A stretch of DNA of 64,000 bases, taken from contig CM057158.1 in the NCBI GenBank assembly GCA_029962745.1, positions 14,995,173-15,059,172 of the forward strand, in the 5' to 3' direction. Position numbers and translations under genes: made by a program. This document shows, piece by piece, positions 34,940 through 46,350 of this stretch. This DNA is from Echinometra lucunter. Its lineage: Eukaryota > Echinodermata > Echinoidea > Camarodonta > Echinometridae. Each line of letters starts with the position of its first letter. Positions within the stretch are counted from its first letter, which is position 1. Below the pieces are notes generated by a model, which ran no database searches, was not told the DNA's origin, and saw only the letters and a program-made list of their open reading frames with translations.

Positions 34940-35205
34940 AGGCGTCTTATCTTTATGTCATTGTGCGAAAGAATACGTCCGGAACGCAAAATGGAAAATT
35001 ACTGAAAATCAGATTTTTCAAACAATGAATGATACTTTCATGGGCAGCATGTAGACCTAGTAAATTGATATACGATCTTCTTGTGGCATGATCTCTAAAA
35101 TTCTATTCCATTATGTCAAAATAGACATTTTAATTTTTGCATTTTTGTATTTTGTGTTCTGGACGTGTTCTTTCGCACAATGACATAAAGATAAATCGCG
35201 TAAGG
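34940..35205. mobile_element. MITE with about 48-bp inverted repeats
   Basis: The left arm contains CTTATCTTTATGTCATTGTG and CGAAAGAATACGTCCGGAAC. The right arm contains GTTCTGGACGTGTTCTTTCG followed by CACAATGACATAAAGATAA. The element is about 260 bp and non-coding. Confidence 0.8.
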
Positions 35206-35251
35206 GCATATGAACAGTGAGTAGGCTAATTAGGGCGCCATTGAAGAGATA

Positions 35252-35500
35252 TTAACTCTTTGCACGCTGAATTAATTCTGAGGGGATAATAATGACAATT
35301 GTTCGTTTGATATTTTCTTTGAATCTGGCTTTCCTCATTGCATCTGTGATACTGATAACTATTCTATGGATGCTACTTAAGCATTATAGTCATCTGTTAG
35401 TCTTAGTAGTACAAAGATGACAGAGAAAACTAATTATTACGATTGTTGAATCTAATTGAACGAATGTGCAAAATTGCACCTTTTGCGTGCAAAGGGTTAA
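35252..35500. mobile_element. piggyBac-type MITE, family copy 2
   Basis: Begins TTAACTCTTTGCACGC and ends GCGTGCAAAGGGTTAA; internally similar to 29472-29715. Confidence 0.75.
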
Positions 35501-36429
35501 CAACATGTAAAAAACTCTGGGATAAAGGGGGGGGGGGTGGCAAAAAGGCTGAAAAGTAAGAGTACTCCACTTGATAATTTGTCCCTTCCCACTTGGCCTT
35601 AGACAGTTTTATAGACAGATCCTAAAAAGTATAAGTAAATTTCCAATGAAAGAATTTAACGGGAATGAACAGTTCTTTTGAATAAGTGAAAGACCATATC
35701 TAAATATGAAGGCATACTTTTCCAAGAATACAATGAGGGAATTAGAGTCAAGTTACAATAATATGTCTAAGAAAAAGAAACATCATGATGACAAATTTCA
35801 TGTATGCAATACAGAAAGATTAAATACGAACATCTTACTACTTAGGTATAACAAAATATTTTGACTTTTCTTGTGTCCCAACATTCTCTAAGTGTAAAAC
35901 ATGGCAACTTTGGTTTTCCATCTCTGTTTTCTTATGCAGCTAATTAAAGATTGGGAACAAATAATACACACAGGAAGACATGTGAGATACAAGTAACAAT
36001 AATAACTTTTTGCACAAAAAATCTTTTATCTCTGCAGGCATTCAAATTACTCATCTATAAATTATCAATTAGCGGTATACATTTATTATCTGAAAGTTCA
36101 GGCATGTATCAACCATGATACCATCAGGGATGAACCCTTTCATGTTTTTGCCCCCTTATCAACAACAACAACAACATTAAACTTCACACTGGACGTTACT
36201 GCTAAGCTTGTTTTTAAGAAATAAGCTTAACAGAAAGAGCCACCTGGTCAAAGGAGCTATATTTCGACTTTTGAGGATCAGAGAGGCCCAAGAAGCAAGA
36301 CACAGTCTCAGGGGTGCAGATCCAGGGGCAAAATGGACTTGATTTTTTTTTTCAGTCTATAACTCTCCCTATGTCCAAGAGAAGAGGTTCTTTCAAGGCT
36401 GCAAGTTATGATCATCAGAATAATCTATC

Positions 36430-36785
36430 AAAGGGCCCAGAAACTGAGAAATCATGGGGGAAATGAATTTGCAAAAGGCTTGTTTACTTGTACATTATAC
36501 CCCGTCCGTTATGCGAGCTCGTAGGACTAATGCGATAAACATTCGGACAGCACAAAGTTGACCGAACTCAGTCTCGTCAAATACTTCAGGTTCTCACATT
36601 TCTCACAATCTTAAGTCTTTAGACTCTTAATGGGCCTCATCGTGTTCACTCGAAGAAGCATCTTGTATAATTTATTTGGAATAGATTATCCCTTGTCTCA
36701 AAACTCGAGCGACCAACTGCATTCCCCCTCTCTCATCCAAGATCCCCCGGCTTTTCCCAATGATTTCTCAGTTTCTAGGCCCTTT
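36430..36785. mobile_element. MITE with GGGCCCAGAAACTGAG ends
   Basis: The left end AAAGGGCCCAGAAACTGAG then AAATCAT is matched, with one or two changes, by the reverse complement of the right end (36754-36785). Length 356 bp. The interior is non-coding. Confidence 0.75.
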
Positions 36786-36789
36786 AAAT

Positions 36790-38140
36790 ATCATTGTGTG
36801 CACTGATTTTGAAGCAATTGAAAACAATAAAGGGTAGAAATTTTATACACAGGCTGAAATAATGTAAGGACTATTGCATGTATTGTATTAAGATTTAAAA
36901 AAAAAGTGATAAAAAGAGATTCAAATATGGCATTTTCCTGTCTTTGACACGTGCTAAAAGTAGTTAATTGTTGATATTCACTATTCACATGTAATTTCCA
37001 AATGAAAAGCAGAAGAAGGAGGAGAAAGAGGGAAAAGCAGAGGAGAAGGAGAAGAAAAAGAAGAAGGCGACCCCCACAATACATTATCCAATCACCCGTA
37101 TTATATTTCTGCCCTGCTTTGGGAAAAGGAAGGAAGTGAGTTATTGATATTTTCATATCATTTCTAGTGCGCTCTTCTTCCGGGCCAAATTTTATGCATG
37201 AACACTCATCATGTTATTAAGAGGTATGTCAGGCAAGACATCATGGTACTGCATTGATGTAAGTGTAAATGACAGATACATTTTGTTCTTTCACAGGAAA
37301 TGTCACTTTTGTCACTTGCTTCCTTTTGCCAAATTAGGGCAGATTTGTTGAAATGTGCTAACAATGATCATACATATGACTTTACTCTTCCATGTCTACA
37401 TAAATATCTGATATACATCATGTCAATACAGAAACTTATAAAAATGTATCAACATTCCAACACTACTAATTTCTATGCCCACCGAAAGGTTCTCAGCTTT
37501 TAAGATCACGCAAACGAAATATTAGAAATAATTAGATGTACATGTACATGCAGCAACCTTTTAGCCATCTTACTACATCAGGAACTGTTAAGTTATGAGC
37601 AATTTGAATGTGTGTGCATGTGTGTGTGTGTGTGCAGGGAATATGATAAAAGCTGTCCAACTTCACAAGTAAATGATCTATTCAGATATATAGCAAAAGA
37701 AGAAAAAAAAGCTGCAATGTCTCATATACTTAGGTATTAAAAGTGATATTAAAGCCTATTGTCCGTTTCCAGAACAGAATCCATAGATATTTCCTAATCC
37801 TTTACTGAAACCACTTACATCTTTTTTTATATCAATAATTCATATGAGTGTCCGATACATACGACAGCTAGCATTTTTGATAAAATATTAATAATTTCTC
37901 TGTCATAAGTGTCAGCTGCATGGATTTGATACTACAATCTTTCTCAGAAACAAACTTTACTGGGTAACATATCCCCCCATTGCACCAAAGATGACAGATG
38001 ATATTTTTGTTTTGTATGTGTGTTTTTGTTGCATAATGGCCATTTTTTATGCTGGTGCCAAGGATGAATTACATGCATGCAGAAAACAGTCCAGGAAGAA
38101 ATTTTGCCATCTACATTTTAGAATACATTTAAAGTTATTT
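36790..38140. other. Intergenic stretch, no gene seen
   Basis: The 121-codon minus frame at 36791-37156 is a CTT/TCC-rich low-complexity translation. A short (TG)n run is at 37613-37634. Nothing else was recognised. Confidence 0.45.
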
Positions 38141-38148
38141 TGTGCATT

Positions 38149-38154
38149 TTTATT
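38149..38154 (-). terminator. Candidate poly(A) signal of the PM20D2-like gene
   Basis: TTTATT on the plus strand reads AATAAA on the minus strand, about 280 nt past the stop codon. It is the first canonical signal seen in that 3' UTR. Confidence 0.5.
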
Positions 38155-38432
38155 CCTGACAGTTGTGTGAACAGGGCTAGACAAATTGGGGTCAAAAGGC
38201 AAATGACACCCCAAGAGCCCACAACCAATCTTTAATTACATCAAGCAAGTCCATAAATACAACATCTTGTTAGAACGAGTTTCTTTGAAAACCTTTAAAA
38301 AAAAAAAAAGAAAAAGAAAAAAAAAGAAAAAAAAAAAAGAAAGGTAAATAATGTCAAGACCTGGTACAAATCGTAAATTTCATACAAGTAAATTCAACCA
38401 CAACCATGCTGTTAAAAATAGTACACTGTAAA

Positions 38433-38986
38433 TCAAGACCATTCAGTTAAAGATGCAGCACAAGAATCTCTCTCAAAGTCACTCTTAATACTTGCCAGAG
38501 TGTCTGGCTCCAACATGGTTTTCAGTAAGGTCTTACACATAGATTTCGCAGCCACTATGGTCTGCTTATGAGCCTCCTCTGTCCCGGCAAGCTCTGCGAA
38601 GGACTGTGTGTTGGTAGCGCTGGCAGCGCTTGCTATGTCATAGGCTGGCGCAATGGTCGGTACAACGTGCGAAACATTACCCGAATCTGACGACCCGACT
38701 AGTCTACTACCCGTGTCTGCCTCAGAGGTAAACACGCATCCCAGACTCTGTGCTTCTTCTTGATAGAGTGCAGCGAGCTTGGCGTTGTTGCATAGGTTAG
38801 AGTAAGGTGTGGGGGTGAAGGCTATTTCTAGCTCACATCCTGTAGCTCGGGCAGCAGCCTTGAAGGCTGCATCCGCTCTCTGCTGAAGATAGGCCATCTC
38901 GATGTGGTCACGGGCACGCAGGTAAAATTTCATCTCGGTTTGTTCTGGTATAATATTAGGGAGTAATCCTCCACTAGAGATGATAC
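38433..38986 (-). CDS. PM20D2: PM20D2-like coding exon 3 (C-terminus)
   Basis: The acceptor ATCTTACAG precedes 38986. Encodes residues 226-409, starting C-I-I-S-S-G-G-L-L-P-N-I-I-P and ending SLTEWS before TAA. It holds GSSDSGNVSHVVP (the usual S-T-D-F-G-N-V-S block) and the late NHT-equivalent, where Asn351 replaces His. Confidence 0.92.
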
Positions 38987-41900
38987 CTGTAAGATGATAT
39001 AAGAAAAAAGATACAAATATATGTGATAAATATAAACTTAATGCATGTAAATGATCTTATCAGTGCACCAGCACATTCAACTAGACAATCATTCATTTTT
39101 CTTAATTTGCTTTTATGGATGCACCATTTCCCATTTGAACTACATGCTGATGGTTACATATTTCTTTACATTTTCCCACGTTACCATGGCAATTTACATG
39201 TACTTCTGAAAATTAATATACAACCAAATAGATAATGTATCCACTCTTTAAGAATATACAACAGGATTTTTACTAACCTTATCCAATAGGATCAAACTCT
39301 GTACATGAGTCACAGATTATCGCATGTGCATGGGCGTGCAATTTAACTACTTAAAGCGGGAACAAAAGTATGCTGCATTGTTCATCCACACAACAATCAT
39401 ACCCTTTTTCTATTGTTTTAACGGAGCACTTCTGACGGGGAGGCAACCTAAATGTAATCAAGAGGGAGGACCCGACTCCTCAAAAAGAGAACATGAGATC
39501 GCAAGTATCCTATAATCCTACATCAATTATTGCATGCATATCTAGTTCGAAATAACATATATTCACCTCCAAATTCAGAATTTCTCTCATGCCATTATAT
39601 TCCAACCTCGGCCTGTGGCCTTGGTGAAGTATAACATCACTTGAGAAATTCTGAATTTGTCATTTCATATATTTTGTTAAATGTACAGGATGCAGGAACA
39701 TGCAATACTTTTATAATTATGTAATCTGTATGCCACGTGAAGATAGATATCAATGATTTGTTGATTACCTTTTTTAGAATTGACATGATTGTTCAGTGCA
39801 GAACACTGCTGTGTACATAATGCAATGGATTAATATCCCAAAGCTAAACTAGATGAATCCTCGACCACGCACGGTCGAAATCTATGCCTCCGCGGCAGAT
39901 CAGAAATATGACACATTCATGTTGATTTATTTTCATTTATACATTTTTGACCTTGACCTTTGACCTTGTGACCTCCAAATCTTATTACATCATCGTCCCT
40001 CCCATATGCTTACATGAGCCAAGTTTGAAGTTGATCAGTCAAATGCTTGTATAGTTATTGTCAGTGACCTTGAGACCCCAAAATTCAATCAGATCATCGT
40101 CCCTCCATATGCATACATAATGAGCCAAGTTTAAAGTTGATCCGTCAAATGGTTATGTAGTTATCGCGAGAACGAACCATTTCTATGTACATAATTGCCT
40201 CTATGATGTTTGTCCTTTGACCTTGAGACCCCCAAATCGAATCAGATCATTGTCCCTCCCATATGCATACATGAGCCAAGTTTGAATTTGATCTGTCCAA
40301 CGGTTCTTAAGTTCTTGCGAGAACAAAAACGGGACGGACGGACGGACGGATGACCTGAAAACATAATGTCTCCGGCATCACCTACGGTGGACGGAGGCAT
40401 AAAAAATCAATTACCAGTACTGTTAAGTTACATCATCTAATATGGACACAGACTAAACTTGACATTCAAAATGATCTTCAGAATTTCACCTAGCTCAATT
40501 ATTCCATATCCATAGGAGTAAGTACCTATGAGGTTGCTCCTCAAAATTTCTCTCTTATGATATCTTTTCATTTTTAGATTTATTCAAATTTCTGCTATTA
40601 AGAAACCTTTGATTCCCAAATCTCCCTCTCCCTACTTGATTAATTCATTCTTCAAAATTCCTAATCTTGCCATATACATGTAATGGTTATACCCAGTAAA
40701 TATCAAGATATAGAAATAGAAATACAAATTGCTGACCCATGGTGGCTTGTAGCCTCTTTTGTTTTTTTAAATTCATTTTGGTCATTTATTTTTAAGTTGG
40801 AGCACTCAACAAAGTTATTTCTTGTGCATTTTCTAATAAGAAACTGGAATTCAACTCTAATTCTTCCTTTCTAAGCATCTTGTTTTCTTTTCTCTTTACC
40901 CTCTATTTGTAATGACTCTTGGGTCTCTGTACTATTACTACTACAGGGCTAGCTTAAAACTGCTAAACACTGATTCATGATCTTACAATGGATCTGCATG
41001 TATGGCTTCAGCTGTTGTCGCAGCACCGAGATGTTGTTATAGCACAGGACCGCTGCGTCAAGGGCATTCCTTCCGTCCCAGGGACAAGTTGAGGCATGAG
41101 CTGCCTTGCCCTTGAAGAGGATAGTCTGTCGCATGATTGTCAGCATGATGGGCTTGGCAACATGACAGGTAAATGGGATGAAGGTCACGGCAAGGTCAAC
41201 ATCCTTGAAGAAGCCTTCCTTGATGGCCTCCATCTTCTTGCCATTTCCTTCTGAGTCTGGGGTTCCAAGAACAGTCACCTGAATAAACACAGAGAAGGTT
41301 GAATTCTGATTGAAGTAAAAATAGTTCGTGAGCACCAAGTTTTTTAGATGTGTGATCTACAACGACTATATGTGTAGAAGATTATAGATTTTACGAACAT
41401 GTCCAAGCTAATCCACTCACATAAATGCAAGGCAAAGTTGGTCTATATGGAGGCAAATGCCAATGATAGGCAAGTAGTGTTCCCAAGCTCACATTTTAGC
41501 TTCAGAGGAGCAAGACTGCTATCCTGAGAAAAGTGAAAATTGCACTTGATCAAAGGTGATTGAGATCTAATTGAATTAATGGCATATAAATAGGATATCT
41601 TATTAGCATCATCATCTCTGTAGGATAAAGGAGTTAGCCTGTAATTCTAGGGCCCTTTTGTATAATAAGTTGCGATTAAACGCAACTCAAAAAAATTACA
41701 CACAACTTGAATTTCAACCAGTCAGAATCGAGTATTTGGGACTTGCGTTTAATTTTTTGAGTTGTATCAAACTACTTTGTGTGCTTACGAGAGGAGTCGA
41801 GAAGTCTATGGGAAGTCAAAATGCTTATCCCACCAGAAATTATCAATAAGCCTTTTGAATTTGTCAGTTGTGCTTGAAAAATAAAAAACAAGTATTTAGG

Positions 41901-44900
41901 CAAGTTATTCAAGTCCTGGATAATTCTGCTGAAGAATTCATTTCCCACATCCAGTTTGCAGTAGTTGGGAGTTCATCATAGTGTCCTCTGGTGGGATCAT
42001 ACAATGCCAATTAAGCAAATATTTTCCTAGCACTTCACTGATATATTAAGAGGTTGTTTGCTACAGAAATTTAAATAGCTGTAGCTAAATATATGAGTGG
42101 TGTGAAGCAGAGTGCAGCTCACCTACAAATCAAATCAGAAATATAGATTGCAATGCCTACATGTATTTAAAGCTAATCGGATCCACTAACACAAATGCAA
42201 GGTTATGAATCTTATCAAATTTTTCAAACAAGCTCCAGCTTACCTAAAAAATCAAATCTTCAGTTACTTAACCCACTGCTTACTGGAACCGGGTAGTCCC
42301 TGTATTTACACCAGTTGAAATTTGAGGATAATCGTCAAATGCCACAGTATGATTAGCAATGTCATGAAACAGGCCGCGCTCCAAAAATTTCTAAGTTTTT
42401 TTAGAGTTAGGGTTAGGTTTTTGGATTAGGTTAGGGTTAGGCAGGTTTAGGATTAGGGTAGAGAAAAAAAATAATTAATTTTATTTACGGGGCTACTTTT
42501 TGAGCCCAACGGCTTGAATTTTCTACATTGTATTACAATTAACATTGGACTCTATGAGAATTTCAGGGGCTCTGTTTTAGGTTTCCAGGGCTCTTTTTGG
42601 CATTTCGGGGGCGAATTCACCGAGCCCCTGTGTATTTTTTTCGCTGGATTAGGGTTAGGGTAGGGTTTAGGATTAGCCTTCAAAGGGTTAGGGTACGGTG
42701 GGGCATGTGGGGCCTATATGGGGTGGCCCAAAAAGAATGGAATAACTTGTAATCCTTAATTTCAGCAAGATAAATGACATGATGTGATAATTTTTCATTT
42801 GGTACAAGAGAAAATTAATTTTTCAGTAAATTGACACGAAGATCATCCATTTTAATTCATGCGATTAGATATTAGGGCTCATTTTGTGAGGCAAACTCAT
42901 TTTCAAAATTTGCTAATTTACCAACCAAATTCCCGTTACTTGAAAGAAAATCCTTCACCTGACAGCATTCAATAGAAACAGCTCCTTGCCTGAATAATTT
43001 TCCGTTCATCAAAATCGTGGAGATTCTTTAGGCAGCAAGCTATTTCTATGGAATGCTGTCAGGTGGAAGGGTTTCCTTTCATCTCAGAATTTCAGTCACA
43101 AAAGAAGCAAATTTTAAAAAATGACATGGCCTCATTGAATGAGCCTTAACATCACATCTGAACGCAATAGACAAATTGAATGATTCTGATGTCATTTTCA
43201 AGGAAAAAAGAATTCTCTTTCGAACCAAATACACAATTATCACATGATGCCATTTATCTCGCCAAAATTAAGGATTAGACCTACAAGTGTTCTGCTCTTT
43301 TTGGGTCACCCTGTATATCAAGAGTAGGCCTAGAGTACAGGCTCTGGTGTGCGGCCGCTTACAGGGAATTTGCTAATTATATTTATCAATCAAAGACTCA
43401 CAATAGTTCAATACCATCAATGCATAGTCCAAATACTTGCTAATTAAATAGAAGGCAAACATAAAATCATTGACCAATTATGTGGTCAGTAGCGTCCATT
43501 TTTCAAAACGGTGTTAGGGGTCCTGTGTGTGGCTGCCCCTACCCCTGTGGGCGACCGCCTATCATTTGGCAAGCATTTAGCGCCATATCAGTGACTAAGT
43601 AAACAAAATCAATATTAAATTTCATACTATACACACCAATACTTTATGAAAAGTAATAATATTCTGTAGAAACCCATAAAATCTGTCAAAAGTGATGATC
43701 TTATCAAATGCCATGTCAAAAAAATGAAGGCAGAGTACAATCTCCTACAAAAACCTGCATTTTGTACACGTTTTACATAGGGTGGCTGCTCACCAGACCC
43801 ATCCAGAAAAATGGCTCTGGTGAGCGGCCACCCACATGCAACTTTTTCTCTGATGGTGTAAATAAGAATTTCTGCAGCAAAATATGGACCATTGACTTCA
43901 TTCTCTTAAATAAAAATCAAATCAGTTATCAAATTGAACAAATAAAGCTTATGTATTGGCTTAAAGGCATTGGCTAACTTTGTGAGCAGCTGATTTAAAA
44001 AATTCTCAAACTAAGATGAAACATGTGTACGAGTACTTGTATTTGTACTAAAAAACCCTGAAACCAACCATAATTTGGAATGAAAAGCTGTAAGACGCAA
44101 ACCGCGATTTTATTAGCTTTCGTCTCGAGAAACAATGAACTAAGAGGACCGTTTGCACGATTTAAAAAATACCGTTACCTGCCTTTCGCCGCGTGATACG
44201 TCAACACACACATTGTGCGGTCCGTTGAGTCATGCGCACTCCTTACGTTTGGTCTGTGCAACCGACCCTCGTATATTTTTCAAACATTGGTTCACATTTC
44301 TAATTTAAAACTACTTCCTGTGGATATTATACTCTGAATCTTTCAGATCGGTATTTTTACACTATAACCTTAATGTTTATCCTATTTTCAAGTTAACAAA
44401 ATGAGATGTATTAAAATCATAACAATGTTAACCAATGTCTTTAAGCATGTCAAAGTTTCTTAACTTAAAAGTTAAGAAACTGCCATTTTTCCGTCCTTGA
44501 CTAATAGTAATGATGTTGATTTCTAATGATGTTGAGTGACACTCATTTATGCTTACATGTACCGTTTTCGCTGAGTATGTTTTTTGGTGCACTAGAACCT
44601 ACCTGAGACTGTCCAAGTTAATTTTTGAAGGGATATCAAAATTTTTTTTTGATTTTTGGTTTGTATTCACCACCGGACGCTCATAGGGGACTGCTGCCCA
44701 CAGGAGCACATACTCTAGACCTATGCCGCACAATTATCACATTATTTTATCCGACACTAACTGACTAGACCCTAATGTTAAAAGTGACACTGACAATATA
44801 TTTTTTAATCATATTCATAATAGGCTTAATGTAAGTCTTAACTGGTTGTCGTTATTAAAATCTGTCTTACTTACAGTTACAGTCACAAGTCCACTTACAC

Positions 44901-45713
44901 GAATGCCAGGTTATCATCATATAGCACTAACGTTAGAGTGTAGTCTTGTAGTCTAACTGTTAGAAAGGGGAAAATTGAGAGCCTCAGCATGCTCAGAAAC
45001 ACTGCTGGTACCGGTAGATCTAAGTAAAATCAAAACTTTTCTTCTCTTTTAAAATTATAGAAGATCTAACGTTAAGTCAATGTATTTCACGTTCGCGTCG
45101 GCAATTCGTTTCGCTATTCAAAACGCCGTTTTGACCTACGGGGGGCCGTTAGGTCTAGATCTAACTGTAGTGTTAGTGTTACCTGTATTAACTCCAATTC
45201 ATCACACTTTACATTTTTTTTTACAATTTACATGTAAGATTAGACCCTAGACCCCACATCTAACATTAGTGATTAGATCTACCGTACCGGTAGCCTATAG
45301 ACTTCTAGTCTATAGATCTACATATTTACCTTTCCTAAATTTTTCTTCTTGTCGATCGCTGCTTTCAGACCCATTGCTGTAGCTACACAGGCTTCCGATA
45401 CCAAATTATGTGCTGTAGCATGTCCAAGCTCTGGAAGAGCGTCATACTCTGCCATCAGGCATACGTGAACCCCTGCCGGGGAGGAGGCCCCATCACCATT
45501 GTCCGTGCTACTGTAAGACGCGCGAAACCCAGTGGGTCCTAAGAATTCCTCAACAGCGAAACCTTTCTCGCGAAAGAAGTTACACAAAATCTTGTGGGCA
45601 TGAACCTCTTCTAAACCTAACTCTGGATTTCGCCATATCTCTTGACCGATATCTCGATAACTGCTTGCACCCGAGTCAATGGTGGAACAGCAAATCTTCA
45701 AGAGGTCTTCCAT
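38433..45713 (-). CDS. PM20D2: PM20D2-like M20 amidohydrolase with altered active site (gene span, three coding exons)
   Basis: Joining 45713-45330, 41278-40987 and 38986-38433 gives 1230 nt and 409 residues; human PM20D2 is about 436. PM20D2 is a cytosolic M20 dipeptidase that clears misformed carnosine-like dipeptides. Recognisable blocks are EIWRNPELGLEE, AEYDALPELGHA (about 89-99), V-L-G-T-P (131-135), GKAAHAS.PWDGRNALDAAV, LLPNIIPEQTEMKF, and AGTEEAHKQ near the end. The lid and core folds look complete. The catalytic set is not: the usual HACGHN is HATAHN (Thr100 for the metal-ligand Cys, His102 kept), the AEE pair is D-S-E, the MAHP His is Ile162, and the NHT His is Asn351. It is probably a pseudoenzyme or has changed chemistry. 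The frame is intact with good splice sites, so it does not look like a decayed pseudogene. Confidence 0.9.
39571..39657. repeat. Small hairpin repeat in PM20D2-like intron 2
   Basis: AAATTCAGAATTTCTC (39571) and GAGAAATTCTGAATTT (39642) are inverted around CCTCGGCCTGTGGCCTTGG. About 87 bp; possibly a very short MITE. Confidence 0.6.
39883..40401. mobile_element. pearl/Tsp-like element, second family
   Basis: The inverted ends are TATGCCTCCG and CGGAGGCATA. The core has three diverged units built on GACCTTGAGACC...ATCATCGTCCCTCC...GAGCCAAGTTTGAA, a GACGGACGGACGG tract (40332-40349) and a terminal 8-bp hairpin (TGTCTCCG with CGGAGGCA, one G-U pair). It also carries one TGACCTTTGACCT. Same architecture as 21107-22644 with different end sequences. 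It lies in PM20D2-like intron 2. Confidence 0.75.
40987..41278 (-). CDS. PM20D2: PM20D2-like coding exon 2
   Basis: The acceptor TTATTCAG precedes 41278; the donor GTAAGA follows 40987, in phase 1. Encodes residues 129-225 plus one base, from VTVLGTPDSE to KPYMQIH. It includes the start of the dimerisation (lid) domain with GKAAHAS and NALDAAVLCYNN. The catalytic Glu and a metal His are replaced here. Confidence 0.92.
42404..42708 (+). repeat. Degenerate telomere-like (TTAGGG)n blocks
   Basis: Blocks 42404-42468 and 42650-42708 are made of TTAGGG, TTAGGTT, TTAGGAT and TTAGGGTA variants. They flank about 180 bp of unrelated sequence. TTAGGG is the usual metazoan telomere unit. Confidence 0.7.
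42716..43319. mobile_element. Full-length foldback/long-TIR element with GGGTG.CCCAAAAAG ends
   Basis: The left half from GGGGTGGCCCAAAAAGAATG is mirrored by the right half ending TTTTTGGGTCACCCTGTATA. Inner landmarks are TAATCCTTAATTT, GATAAATG.CATGATGTGATAATT and CACCTGACAGCATTC.ATAGAAA, all inverted. The ends resemble mariner-type ACAGGGTG.CCCAAAA termini (inference). Confidence 0.75.
43322..44733. mobile_element. TIR element of about 1.4 kb
   Basis: The ends AGGCCTAGAGTACAGGCTCT and, in reverse complement, AGGTCTAGAGTATGTGCTCC continue into GTG.GC..GC. The interior has repeated GGTGAGCGGCC-type words and a perfect palindrome TTTCTTAACTT/AAGTTAAGAAA near 44457-44481. No transposase was recognised. 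Confidence 0.5.
45330..45713 (-). CDS. PM20D2: PM20D2-like coding exon 1
   Basis: Encodes residues 1-128, from MEDLLKICCS to KKKNLGK, ending at donor GTAAAT (45329-45324) in phase 0. It holds the dimetal-site motif region with Thr100 in place of Cys. The ATG follows a GC-rich stretch (45740-45790) that may be the promoter. No signal peptide is present, in keeping with a cytosolic enzyme. Confidence 0.92.
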
Positions 45714-45845
45714 TTTGGCCTAGGCTAGCAGAGATCGATTTGTACATGCGCGCGATGCGATGCGCGCGCCAGCTACTAGCTAGCTAGTACCGGAAATACG
45801 ATATGGATCGCTGAGTAATGCATAAGCTCATAGAGATCATATCAA

Positions 45846-46001
45846 TTAGCTCACGATCACGTGCAGCACGTACGTCCGTCCCCCATAGCGTCCAGAGATG
45901 TCCAGAGCACGGTCCCATCCCGCGCGCGAGTGGATGCCGGTGCGGTGGCCGTGGAGGTGGATGCCCTCAGAGCTCAGCCTCGACCTGAGAATGTCGTTCA
46001 G
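45846..46001 (-). other. GC-rich 51-codon open frame upstream of PM20D2-like gene
   Basis: On the minus strand this reads LNDILRSRLSSEGIHLHGHR and continues to LHVIVS before a stop. The base composition is much more GC-rich and CpG-containing than its surroundings. No family was recognised. It may be promoter CpG-rich DNA rather than a coding exon. Confidence 0.25.
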
Positions 46002-46285
46002 TCAGTTTTGACTGTTTATTGCTTAATACGGTATCATATTCTAAAAAATGTATATACACAAATATATATGGATACATAATTTTCATTTCAAACCGAAGAA
46101 TCGAGATAATATCAAGTTGCCCGTGGTGGCGGGGAGGGGGGGGGGGGGGGGGATGCGCTACCTACCCCCCCCAAATAGGAGGTGTCCATCTCAGGGCGTC
46201 TTTCTTCGAAGGGGGGGGGGGGGGAGGTACCAGCCAAAATGGCACTTTTAGGAAAAAAAAAAGGGGGCACTTTGCAAAGAGTGAA

Positions 46286-46290
46286 CACAA

Positions 46291-46323
<33 letters not shown>

Positions 46324-46350
46324 AGAAGAAGAAGAAGAAGAAGAAAAAAA
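46286..46350 (+). repeat. (GAAA)n/(GAA)n microsatellite
   Basis: AAAG repeats passing into AAG repeats. It follows poly-G tracts at 46136-46152 and 46211-46224. Confidence 0.9.

Larger units (their letters stand above)
41279..45329 (-). other. PM20D2-like intron 1 (4.05 kb)
   Basis: Contains telomere-like repeats, a foldback element and a larger TIR element. Near 41650-41770 there is also a short element with ACGCAACTCAAAAAA in inverted copies. No extra exon was seen, and the phase-0 joint needs none. Confidence 0.7.

Noticed and set aside
36791..37156. 121-codon Leu/Phe-rich frame that looks like membrane segments
   Set aside because: CT-rich simple sequence, with no start context, splice continuity or family match.
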